Assembly: GCA_902547925.1 (NCBI GenBank)
Contig: CACCQD010000004.1
Location: 28,902-92,901, forward strand
Direction: 5' to 3'
Length of the DNA stretch: 64,000 bases
From: an uncultured SAR116 cluster alpha proteobacterium
Lineage (GTDB): Bacteria > Pseudomonadota > Alphaproteobacteria > Puniceispirillales > Puniceispirillaceae
The position numbers and the translations under genes are program-made. The notes under the pieces were generated by a model. That model worked only from the letters and a program-made list of their open reading frames with translations, did not search any database and was not told the DNA's origin. Positions 39,623 through 48,868 of the stretch are shown in pieces. Numbering within the stretch: position 1 is the stretch's first letter; every line of letters begins with the position of its first letter.

Positions 39623-40039
39623 TCAGATCTTATTTTCGCTTAGTAGCATTTTAAGGTTTCTCTCTGCGGCTCTATGAAGGTCACTGATTTTCTGAATTTC
39701 ACATGAATAACTTCCGCTGCCTGTCTCAAGCGAAAGGCTCTTCCGGTTGATAATGAGGTCTACATTATCAGAATAGGTATAGAAATCTGGTGTTTTCTCT
39801 TTTAAAGACATCATGTCGTAGGTGACATCGTCGTCCTCAAAGGTAGCGCTCCCTGCTGTTTCACGATCTTTCGTGAGCAAAACAAAAGCGACGTTATTCT
39901 CTGAGGTTTTGCAAAGAAGGCCAACACCTCCAACAAAAAGTCCTGGGACTGGGGACACTTGCAATGCTCTGTTTGTTGTATCCGCACTAACTGGAAGAAC
40001 AATAACGAAAATTGAAATGATAGATAGTAATAAACGCAT
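39623..40039 (-). CDS. Secreted hypothetical protein
   Basis: 138 aa with signal peptide MRLLLSIISIFVIVLPVSA. Confidence 0.5.
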   Translation of the reverse strand: MRLLLSIISIFVIVLPVSADTTNRALQVSPVPGLFVGGVGLLCKTSENNVAFVLLTKDRETAGSATFEDDDVTYDMMSLKEKTPDFYTYSDNVDLIINRKSLSLETGSGSYSCEIQKISDLHRAAERNLKMLLSENKI

Positions 40040-40063
40040 CAGAAAATCTCCTGAGGTGCAGCC

Positions 40064-40495
40064 TCACACGTCTTTTTTAGCGTCGCCCCGAACCTGATGA
40101 ACCTCTATTACATTACCCTCTGGATCGTAGAAAAAAATCTGATGCCAGCCAGTAACAGCGCGTTCACCCCAATCTGAGTATGGGATGTCGTTTTCATCAA
40201 GATGTGCTTTAAACGTTTCTATATCATCACACCTGTAAGCTATGTGTCCCTTTGCCACAGGATTAACGATCATGCCAGTGCGGAATCCTGCCTCAATATC
40301 ACGAGCCGCCAGATGAGTTTGGATATCTCCATCCGAAACAAATGCGACATCACCGGCATAACCTTTCTTTTTTTCGAGAACAGGAAGATCCTCATGCTCC
40401 TCACTCAGCCCCAGAATACGCTGATAAAAATTGTTCATGGATACGACATTGGTGGTCGAGAGGTTTATATGATGAAGTTTAAGTTTCATCCTCAT
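40064..40495 (-). CDS. VOC/glyoxalase-fold protein
   Basis: LHHINLSTTNVVSMNNFYQRILGL...GHIAYRCDDIETFKAHL...FFYDPEGNVIEVHQ. Confidence 0.88.
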   Translation of the reverse strand: MRMKLKLHHINLSTTNVVSMNNFYQRILGLSEEHEDLPVLEKKKGYAGDVAFVSDGDIQTHLAARDIEAGFRTGMIVNPVAKGHIAYRCDDIETFKAHLDENDIPYSDWGERAVTGWHQIFFYDPEGNVIEVHQVRGDAKKDV

Positions 40496-40549
40496 CTCCT
40501 TAATAATGGTAAAATTTACTCTCTGACTGAGAATCCATACTAACTACTA

Positions 40550-41356
40550 ATGATGAACAAGGTAATGGTGATGAACAAAACAGCCTTAGGAAAAGATGAT
40601 CAAGCAAAAATGGTAGTCGTCACGGGTGCTGCAAGGGGCATTGGACTAGCCACTTCAGATCTTTTCATCTCAGAAGGGTGGCATGTGGCTATGGTGGATC
40701 GAGATGCTGAAGAGTTGGAGAAGGTTTCGGGAGAACGCAAAGGCAAGCTAATAAAAGCATTTGTGTGTGATGTTTCAGAACCAGAATCTGTTGCCCAAAT
40801 GATAAGTGCAGCAAACCGCTGGACTGGTTCTTTAGAAGCACTAGTAAATAACGCAGGAGTTGCTGATTTTGGAACAATTGAGGAGACTAGCTTTGATAGA
40901 TGGCGAGCTGTGATGGCAACAAATCTTGACGGCGTTTTTTTATGTTCTCAAGCTTCTATTCCTCATCTCAAGAAAAGTAGGGGTGCTATCATAAACATCG
41001 CTTCAATATCTGGTCTTAGGGCTTCAACATTGCGAACGGCCTATGGAACATCTAAAGCTGCCGTTATCCACCTGACGCAGCAGCAAGCGGCTGAGCTGGG
41101 TGAACATAACATCAGGGTTAATTGCGTTGCGCCTGGCCCTGTGCGTACCAAATTGGCGATGGCAGTGCACACGCCAGATATCGTTGATGCCTATCATGAG
41201 GCTATTCCTCTGAACCGCTACGGCACTGAAACAGAGATTGCAGAGACAATTTTATTTCTCGCCTCGAGTAAAGCAAGCTACATTACAGGACAGTGTATCT
41301 CTGTTGATGGAGGTTTCGAGACGACAGGAGTTGGACTTCCGTCCTTACGCAAGTGA
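40550..41356 (+). CDS. SDR-family oxidoreductase
   Basis: VVVTGAARGIGLATSDLF, LVNNAGVADFG, YGTSKAAVIHLTQ, ITGQCISVDGGF. Confidence 0.92.
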   Translation: MMNKVMVMNKTALGKDDQAKMVVVTGAARGIGLATSDLFISEGWHVAMVDRDAEELEKVSGERKGKLIKAFVCDVSEPESVAQMISAANRWTGSLEALVNNAGVADFGTIEETSFDRWRAVMATNLDGVFLCSQASIPHLKKSRGAIINIASISGLRASTLRTAYGTSKAAVIHLTQQQAAELGEHNIRVNCVAPGPVRTKLAMAVHTPDIVDAYHEAIPLNRYGTETEIAETILFLASSKASYITGQCISVDGGFETTGVGLPSLRK

Positions 41357-41899
41357 GTGCTTACGTGCCTATCAATTGGGGCTCAGTGAGACAAAAATTT
41401 CTGCCTCTCTGTTCCCAGTATCATGCACACCACGTCATTGTGGGGTAACTGACCTTGTCCTCTTACAAGATGAGGTATAGCGACAATTTTTTTTGGCAAG
41501 GCTTTATATATTTTTCATGACCTAACGGGAAAACCGTTTATTGAAGCGATTAGCAGCAGAGCAAGGGCTACAAATGACCCTTCATTTGTTATGTTTAGAT
41601 TTGATTATTTGAAAAAGAAGTGTTCAATTTCCAATTATTCAGGAAATCATCGTGTTTACTTCTGCGCCGCTAAAGCTTTGCAACCCGCTAAATCTATATG
41701 TGTGACTTATAAGCAGCCGTAATGAGGCGCGTTTCGACCTTTTCAACTTCATCGCAGCTACCGATGCTTAAATTTCAAATGGCACCTCAAAGTCCACAGC
41801 TCCATGGTGGCCAATACGGTTGCAAAAAAATAGGTGTTAGAGCTCTTTAGGCTTCATGAAACATTTACCAAGCGGCTCAGCGCCCTGAGGCCTTTTCCA

Positions 41900-43729
41900 T
41901 CAGACTGGATGACCTGCTGCGGCACTATTGATTATCCTAGTTAGACTGGCTTTTAAATAGCGCTTAGCCGACAGAGCTTCATAAATGTTGTCCCAGCCGC
42001 GCCTTTCCCATTCGAGCCTGGCCTCCATATCATTCTCACAGAATTCCATGCATTTTATCAGTCGCGGCGCTCCTTCATCAACGAAACGCCCTCCTGCTGA
42101 CGATCCATCGATTAAGAAGATCAACGCGGCAAGGGTCTTTGCTTGGGGATGTATAAAGCAAGAAGTGAAAGGCCAACAATGATTTCTAATCCATTCAAAA
42201 CCCAATGGGTGTAATGCTGCGTAGCGACTAAACAACATCAACCGCTCGATATTTCCGATAGCCTTAGCCGGTGCCGCGTGAGCAATTGACCTACCCGCGA
42301 AGGTCATCTTGTCATGTCGCATAATAAGTCCGTTTGCATGAAGGTGAGATAGATATGCGTTACCCTCAATGGCTGAAAGAGTGTAGGCTTGGTCCTCGGC
42401 ACGGTTGATGAAACTAGGCGTGAATGGCCGCCATCGCTGTAATGCTTGGGCGGTGATGCCGGTAGTCCCCCCAGTCACGTGAATGCGCTGAGAGCCCGCT
42501 TCAGTTTGCATAATTTCAGCTTCGGTAGAGACTGCTTGGGGCCACTGAGGGCAAAACAGACGATTAGAGGAAAAGTTCTTCTTAGTCTGAACGCCACTGG
42601 GTCTTTGAACGTCGGGCACAAATAATCCAGCCGTGGCATCGTCCTCATTAACAAGTCCTCCGGCCAGCATCCCGAGATCGACCTCCCGTCCGGCATGATC
42701 TCTGGCGCTTCCACCCCAGGCCGGGTTCATCAAATGTTGTAGAGCTGTTTGACCGGTGAAGGACAATAGCGCCGTTTGATCAAAAACCTGGTCAAGGTCA
42801 ATTTTAAATGTAAATGAAGCATTTGGGTTTACTGTCTGTTGCCAGAACAGGAGAAGAGTTTTTAGAAAACTGTAATGGCGGCCATAGGCGCCGTTTACTC
42901 CAAACACACTGCTGGCTGCGTCATCTCCTGGACAAAGTGTTTCGATCATTTGCTGGCAGCGGATCTCGTCAAACAAAAATACCCGCAGATGCTTTAACTC
43001 AAGATGCGTGCAAATAAGATTTCGCACATAATCTGCAGCAAGCTGTTCCATCCCCTCGTGGGTAACAGAGACCGAAATAGCGAGGTCGATCTTTGCATTA
43101 GGACGGAGTTGCCCCATGTCGCACTCTAGTTTTAAGGCCTCATCTAGCTTTTTTAAGCCATATAGGATTTCGTTTTCTTCTGGAGATGCATCCAGTGGGA
43201 CAGGGTGGTCATACCAAAAACTTTGCGGCATCGCTAATATCCGCCGCGCCTCTCGGCGAAGGTCAACTGGTATTAGAGAAGAATCGGGGTCCAGTGGTGG
43301 TGAGACAAGTGCGTTCGTGGTCAGCAAAAGTTCGGTTGAGGGATCAGTGAGGCCGCAAGCTGGATAACTAATCGCAAAAAGGCGTCGTCGTTCCTTGAGA
43401 GTGTCTGTCATGCCTTTTGGGTCTTTACTGGCAGCCTCTGCTGTCGGGCAAAAGATAGACCAAAGGTTAGAGATGTCTTCAAAATCTGTTCTTGCTTCCT
43501 CCAAAGCAGCTCTCAGAAATTTGTTGGTCGTTGTCGTAGCATTGCGGTCAACAAGTAAACCTGCATCTTTATGGTCCGGGTGGTTTGAAAACTCTTTGAG
43601 AAGCCAAGCACGACAAAGACGAGATTGTTTGTCTGGCGCAGAGGCAAAGGAAAGGCTGTCTTTATCGTTGGGGCCGATTAGATGTGTAGTTAGATAACTC
43701 AGTATTGAGGATTTGGAAGACATTGTCAT
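41900..43729 (-). CDS. Uncharacterised 609-aa protein divergent from lacI-like gene
   Basis: Long ORF; contains FTFKIDLDQVFDQTALLSFTGQTALQHLMNPAWGG; possibly glycosyltransferase-like, family not identified. Confidence 0.7.
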   Translation of the reverse strand: MTMSSKSSILSYLTTHLIGPNDKDSLSFASAPDKQSRLCRAWLLKEFSNHPDHKDAGLLVDRNATTTTNKFLRAALEEARTDFEDISNLWSIFCPTAEAASKDPKGMTDTLKERRRLFAISYPACGLTDPSTELLLTTNALVSPPLDPDSSLIPVDLRREARRILAMPQSFWYDHPVPLDASPEENEILYGLKKLDEALKLECDMGQLRPNAKIDLAISVSVTHEGMEQLAADYVRNLICTHLELKHLRVFLFDEIRCQQMIETLCPGDDAASSVFGVNGAYGRHYSFLKTLLLFWQQTVNPNASFTFKIDLDQVFDQTALLSFTGQTALQHLMNPAWGGSARDHAGREVDLGMLAGGLVNEDDATAGLFVPDVQRPSGVQTKKNFSSNRLFCPQWPQAVSTEAEIMQTEAGSQRIHVTGGTTGITAQALQRWRPFTPSFINRAEDQAYTLSAIEGNAYLSHLHANGLIMRHDKMTFAGRSIAHAAPAKAIGNIERLMLFSRYAALHPLGFEWIRNHCWPFTSCFIHPQAKTLAALIFLIDGSSAGGRFVDEGAPRLIKCMEFCENDMEARLEWERRGWDNIYEALSAKRYLKASLTRIINSAAAGHPV

Positions 43730-43789
43730 GTGGAGTTTTCGTGCTGTTCGTTATGAAAATTAAAATATTGTAGGCTAGGTCATTATTTA

Positions 43790-43826
43790 CCGAAAGCGTT
43801 TTCGGTTGACACCGAAAGCGCTTTCG
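43790..43826. promoter_or_regulatory. Tandem LacI-family operators
   Basis: CCGAAAGCGTTTTCGG (43790-43805) and CGAAAGCGCTTTCG (43813-43826), centres 22 bp apart, between divergent genes. Confidence 0.85.
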
Positions 43827-43849
43827 TCAAATGTTTTTTTGGGGGAAAA

Positions 43850-44932
43850 ATGAAGCTAAATACAATTGCGCAGCGGTTAAAACTGTCAGAAAGCACAGTA
43901 TCGCGCGCACTGAATGATTATCAGGATATTTCTGCAGATACCAAGGCGCTGGTACGTAAGGCAGCCAATGAACTTGGCTATGTTCCAAATCCCCACGCAC
44001 GTCGCCTAGCATCCGGTAAGGCTGACAATATAGCTTACGTCATGCCGCGCTCAGATGGCCAGGTCAATGCGTCTTTTCTGGTTGAATTGATGACTGGAAT
44101 GGCTGAAGCGCTCAACGCCAAGGGATGGGATTTGTCGGTGCTAGTGCCGAATAGTGCTGAAGAAGAAATCGATATATTTCAAAAAATTTCACGTACCCGT
44201 CATGTCAGCGGGCTGATCATTTCACGTACCCTTACACGTGATGTTCGTTTTAAAATTTTGCATGAACTAAAAATTCCGTTCGTATCGCACGGACGGTCAA
44301 TGGACAGTGGCGCCGCCGCCTGGATCGATGTAGACAATGTAACTGCTTTTTACGATATGACGGCACATTTTATTGCGTTGGGGCATCGCCGTATTGCTCA
44401 TATCGGTGGAGAAGAAAGCTATAATTTTTCTGCGCAGCGAGCGCGCGGCTGGCGTGATGCACTTGTGCAAGCTGGTATTATGGTTGATCCAGATTTCCAT
44501 CAGAAAGCCGAACTCAGCTATGCCGGCGGTGCTCTTGCCATGCAAAGTCTTCTTATGCTGGCTGAGCCACCAACTGCCGTGTGTTGTATTTCAGACCATG
44601 TTGCTATCGGCGCAATGCGCGCCCTTCGTGACTGCGGTTTGGTGCCGGGCCGTGAAGTGTCTGTCATCGGATATGACGGGCTTGAGATCGGGAACTGGCT
44701 CGAGCCTCCTCTATCAACAATGAAACAGCCCCTTCAATCTGCAGGACAGCAACTAGTCGAAATTGTCATTAATATGGTCGAGCATGGGGACTCCCCAAAG
44801 GATCATCAAAAACTCTACCGCGCAACGTTGGTGCGGCGAGGAACGGACAACCCCCCCGTGCCGGGTTGGCCGAAACGTCTGTCGGGATATCGACAGGATA
44901 AAAACACAACATTTGTAGGAGAGGAAAAATGA
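43850..44932 (+). CDS. LacI-family transcriptional regulator
   Basis: MKLNTIAQRLKLSESTVSRALNDYQDISADTKALVRKAANELGYVPNPHARRL HTH. Confidence 0.95.
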   Translation: MKLNTIAQRLKLSESTVSRALNDYQDISADTKALVRKAANELGYVPNPHARRLASGKADNIAYVMPRSDGQVNASFLVELMTGMAEALNAKGWDLSVLVPNSAEEEIDIFQKISRTRHVSGLIISRTLTRDVRFKILHELKIPFVSHGRSMDSGAAAWIDVDNVTAFYDMTAHFIALGHRRIAHIGGEESYNFSAQRARGWRDALVQAGIMVDPDFHQKAELSYAGGALAMQSLLMLAEPPTAVCCISDHVAIGAMRALRDCGLVPGREVSVIGYDGLEIGNWLEPPLSTMKQPLQSAGQQLVEIVINMVEHGDSPKDHQKLYRATLVRRGTDNPPVPGWPKRLSGYRQDKNTTFVGEEK

Positions 44933-46272
44933 AAAAGTTCCATTTGGCTGCTGCTTCTGCAATCGTCACTGTGATGATTGCCGGCGTGGCACATGCCGAC
45001 ACAATTAGGTTCTGGACTACGGAAAACCAGCCAGAACGCCTTGCTAAACAGGAGGCCATGGCTGCTGACTTCAACAAAAGGACAGGCCACAAGGTTGAAG
45101 TGATACCAGTCGAGGAAAAGGATCTGGGCACGCGGACAACGGCTGCATTCGCCGCCGGTGATCTTCCTGACGTAATTTACCATACAATACAGTATGTTTT
45201 GCCATGGGCAGAGGCGGGTATTTTAGATGTAGAGGCCAATGATGATGTGGTTGACGCATTGCAGAAAAATACGTTTGCACCTGGTGCCATTGCCATGGCC
45301 CAATTTGATGGGATGACTGCTGCTGTTCCTGTAGATGGATGGACACAGATGGTTGTTTACCGCAAGGATCTATTCGATTCTGCAGGTCTTGCTGCGCCGA
45401 CAAGCTATGCTGCAATCGAGGCTGCTGTCGATGCGCTTCACAATCCACCGTCCATGTATGGTTTTGTGGCGCCTAACAAGGTTGATGAGAACTTTATGAG
45501 CCAGGTTTTGGAACATGTGTTCCTTGCTAATGGTGTATCACCGGTTAGTGCTGATGGATTTGCACCGTTTGATGTGGCTTCCACCACAGAAGTTCTGGAT
45601 TTTTACAAGAAAATTTCCAAAGCGTCTCCTCCTGGTGAGCTGTTTTGGAAACAGTCACGCGAAATGTATTTCGCTGGTAAGGCCGCTATGATCATCTGGT
45701 CACCATTCATCCTCGACGAGCTTGCTGGCTTGCGGGACTCTGCTCCGCCAACCATCAATGATGATCCAACCTCAGGCGAGCTTGCTTCGAAGACTGGGAT
45801 AGTGACAACCTTTGGCGGTCCGTCGAAGGCGTCTGGTGCCGCATGGGCTGATATTCGATACTTTGGGATCACCAGCGACGCAAACACTGATGTCGCAGCT
45901 GAGTTCGTGACCTATTCCATGAAAGATGGTTACACCAGCACTTTGTCAATTGCACCAGAGGGCAAGTTTCCCGTGCGCCGTGGTGAGCCTACCGATACAG
46001 CCCGCTATGTCAAAGCCTGGTCAAAGCTTCCAGTCGGTGTTGATCGGAAGGCACCACTGTCTGAGCTTTATGCCCCGGCAATGATAAATCGCATTGTTGG
46101 TGGCCTGGAAACTGCAGACCGTTGGGGGGTCAAGGAGGGTCAGCTCTCACTTGCTTCTAAGATCATTAATTCACAGGCAATAAATAGAATTGTTCGCCAG
46201 TATATCGACGACGAGATTAGCTCGTCCGATGCTGTAGCCAAGATGAACGCCGAACTAGCATCCATCGAGTAG
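44929..46272 (+). CDS. Sugar ABC transporter substrate-binding protein (family 1)
   Basis: Signal peptide; DTIRFWTTENQPERLAKQEAMAADFNKRTGHKVEVIPV. Confidence 0.9.
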   Translation: MKKFHLAAASAIVTVMIAGVAHADTIRFWTTENQPERLAKQEAMAADFNKRTGHKVEVIPVEEKDLGTRTTAAFAAGDLPDVIYHTIQYVLPWAEAGILDVEANDDVVDALQKNTFAPGAIAMAQFDGMTAAVPVDGWTQMVVYRKDLFDSAGLAAPTSYAAIEAAVDALHNPPSMYGFVAPNKVDENFMSQVLEHVFLANGVSPVSADGFAPFDVASTTEVLDFYKKISKASPPGELFWKQSREMYFAGKAAMIIWSPFILDELAGLRDSAPPTINDDPTSGELASKTGIVTTFGGPSKASGAAWADIRYFGITSDANTDVAAEFVTYSMKDGYTSTLSIAPEGKFPVRRGEPTDTARYVKAWSKLPVGVDRKAPLSELYAPAMINRIVGGLETADRWGVKEGQLSLASKIINSQAINRIVRQYIDDEISSSDAVAKMNAELASIE

Positions 46273-46342
46273 ACAAATCTGTGGGCAGCTTCTTTAACGG
46301 CTGCCCACTGCTCACTGACATACCTCCGGTCCCGAAAGAAAT

Positions 46343-47635
46343 ATGTCACGTACCTCAAGATCAGACTTCAACGGAGAGTTGGCCCGTCGCGAGAAACGGT
46401 TGGCTTATTTGTTATTATTACCGACATTTATTCTGATTCTGGCAATCGTGCTGCTGCCATTGTTAACAAATTTTTGGATTTCCTTCAAACCTGTCAAGTT
46501 GGGCGATCTGCGCCCGCCATCCTTAATTATCAAAGAAGCGCTGCGTGGGGCGATTGCTTCGCCTGGTGATATTTTCAAGATCGAATATCGGTTTCGCAAT
46601 TCCTCTGTAAAGTATCCCCTCACTGAGGCGTCATTACGTGACACACTACCTGACGGATTATTAATTACCACACTTGACCCGGCATGTGAAATCATATCCG
46701 AAGAGGGGGGGCGGACCATTTTCTGCACGCTCGGTGATCTGGATGCAAAGGCACGTGGTAAGCTCGTCGTCGAGGCTGTGCTTGAAGAACCGATGCTGGT
46801 CAACAAGGATATTTTAAAAGCCAGCAAGCCGGAGACGCTCTTCATAGCACAGAATGTACTGACATCTTTTGAATTCACCCTAGAGAACTTTAAGAAAGTA
46901 TTTTCTGCCGCAGAATTCTGGAATGTGCTGAAGACATCAATCTACTATACGGTTTTTGGCACAGCGGGGGCATTGTTGTTTGGCCTGTTTGCGGCGCAGA
47001 TAATGCTTAAAACATTTCCTGGCAGGTCGATAATCCGTGGATTGTTTCTATTTCCTTACGTCGCACCAGTTATCGCCGTCGCGTTTTCCTGGGTAGTGCT
47101 ATTCGATCCATTCTCCGGTGTAGTGAATACTATGCTGTTACAGCTTGGCGCTGCAGAGGGCCCAATCAATTTTTTTGGCCAGCGTAAAGTGGATATCAGC
47201 GTTTTTGGCCTGACAATTGAATTTCCTATCGCACTCAGTATGGTCATACTATTTGAGATATGGCGTTATTTTCCTCTGTCATTTCTGTTCATTCTGGCGC
47301 GCATGCAGTCAATACCTTCAGATATATACGAAGCAGCAGAAATGGACGGGGCCACACCGTTACAGCAATTCTGGTCATTGTCGTTGCCATTTATCGCCGG
47401 TATTTTGGCCGTGCTTTTTTTGCTACGCTTTATCTGGACCTTTAACAAGTTTGACGACATTTTCCTTTTGACAGGTGGTAATGCCGGAACACGAACCCTC
47501 ACAGTAAATGTGTATGAACAGGCGTTCGCCATTTCCAATCTGGGAGCAGGTGCGGCTGTGGCAGTGGTTATTTTTGTCTTTCTACTGATCTTCTCAGTCA
47601 TTTTTATTCGCTTCTCACCAAAGGATGCCGGCTGA
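46343..47635 (+). CDS. Sugar ABC transporter permease (MalF-like) with large periplasmic insertion
   Basis: EAAEMDGATPLQQFWSLSLPF (EAA loop); insertion YRFRNSSVKYPLTEASLRDTLPDGLLITTLDPACEIISEEGGRTIFCTLGDLDAKARGKLVVE. Confidence 0.88.
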   Translation: MSRTSRSDFNGELARREKRLAYLLLLPTFILILAIVLLPLLTNFWISFKPVKLGDLRPPSLIIKEALRGAIASPGDIFKIEYRFRNSSVKYPLTEASLRDTLPDGLLITTLDPACEIISEEGGRTIFCTLGDLDAKARGKLVVEAVLEEPMLVNKDILKASKPETLFIAQNVLTSFEFTLENFKKVFSAAEFWNVLKTSIYYTVFGTAGALLFGLFAAQIMLKTFPGRSIIRGLFLFPYVAPVIAVAFSWVVLFDPFSGVVNTMLLQLGAAEGPINFFGQRKVDISVFGLTIEFPIALSMVILFEIWRYFPLSFLFILARMQSIPSDIYEAAEMDGATPLQQFWSLSLPFIAGILAVLFLLRFIWTFNKFDDIFLLTGGNAGTRTLTVNVYEQAFAISNLGAGAAVAVVIFVFLLIFSVIFIRFSPKDAG

Positions 47636-48864
47636 TGAGGTTCTGGATGACAGGAATGTTCGCCAGTGCATTGACGGGCTTAGTCTGGGTCGGTCTGTGG
47701 CATTTGGTGTTGACTATGATGGCCATCCTTGCGACGGGTGCTGCCTTGCCTCTAGCCCTTGGCCCAGCTGCATTTTCCGGTCTTGTGGCAGGTGTGTTTG
47801 CTGCATTGCAGCGGCCGTCATTATTACGCAACCGGAGGATGACTGGCATTATCTTGATCGCATGCCTGCTGTTCAGTTTTTCACTTGGCACGCCGTTTGA
47901 TCCGGAAAGTCTTTTGGCCCCGTGGCAAAGTTTGCTGCTGCTGGTATTGGCATCGGCAGCTGGCTGGTTGAGCATTGAAAAAACAGTTGGGCCTGCCAAT
48001 GCTGGATTTATGACGCGCTACGGGACTGAAGAATTCTACCTACGTTTATTTTGGGGGTTGGGACTGATGATGTTCGTGCTGATCGTCGCCGTGCCTTTCT
48101 ATGTGATGGTGATGACCAGCCTAAAAAGTCAGCATAGCCTGATGATCAATCCGCTCGACTTCTCCATTGATTACAGTCTTGGCGTGACGAAGCTGCTAAG
48201 TTCATACATAGAACTTTTCACCGATTACGGTTTTATGACTCTGCTGGTCAATTCAGCAGTGGTATCTGTGGCGACTGTGATAATCACATTGCTGTTTTCC
48301 GTTCCGGGGGCCTATGCGGTAGCTAAATTGCGTTTTCCAGGGCGCAAGTGGCTGTCTGGTTCGGTGCTTCTGATATATCTGATTCCGGCAATTATTCTCG
48401 TGATCCCTCTATATGCCATTTTCAGCCAGCTTGGCATGCGCAATTCACTGTTTGCCTTATGTATCGTGTATCCGGCAACCACGATCCCTGTAGCGGTTTA
48501 TATGCTACGCGGATATTTTGCCGGTCTCCCATCTGATCTGGATGATGCAGGGTTAATGGATGGGCTATCACGGCTACAAATCATTACAAACATTGCGATG
48601 CCATTGTCTATGCCAGCAATTGCGTCTGTCGCGCTTTATGTCTTTATGATTGCTTGGAACGAGTTTTTGTTCGCTTTCATGTTTCTTGATGATGTGAAGC
48701 TTTTCACGCTTTCGCGAGGGATCGTATCCTTGAATTCATCTGAAGTGCCCCGCCAACATCTTATGGCAGGTGCGGTCATCGCGACAGCTCCCGTATTATT
48801 CCTTTTTCTCTGGTTTGAAAGATTCTTGGTGTCTGGTCTGACAGCAGGGAGCGTGAAAGGCTAA
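47635..48864 (+). CDS. Sugar ABC transporter permease (MalG-like) with extended N-terminus
   Basis: DDAGLMDGLSRLQIITNIAMPLSMPA (EAA loop); ~130 aa extra hydrophobic N-terminus. Confidence 0.88.
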   Translation: MRFWMTGMFASALTGLVWVGLWHLVLTMMAILATGAALPLALGPAAFSGLVAGVFAALQRPSLLRNRRMTGIILIACLLFSFSLGTPFDPESLLAPWQSLLLLVLASAAGWLSIEKTVGPANAGFMTRYGTEEFYLRLFWGLGLMMFVLIVAVPFYVMVMTSLKSQHSLMINPLDFSIDYSLGVTKLLSSYIELFTDYGFMTLLVNSAVVSVATVIITLLFSVPGAYAVAKLRFPGRKWLSGSVLLIYLIPAIILVIPLYAIFSQLGMRNSLFALCIVYPATTIPVAVYMLRGYFAGLPSDLDDAGLMDGLSRLQIITNIAMPLSMPAIASVALYVFMIAWNEFLFAFMFLDDVKLFTLSRGIVSLNSSEVPRQHLMAGAVIATAPVLFLFLWFERFLVSGLTAGSVKG

Positions 48865-48868
48865 CTTG

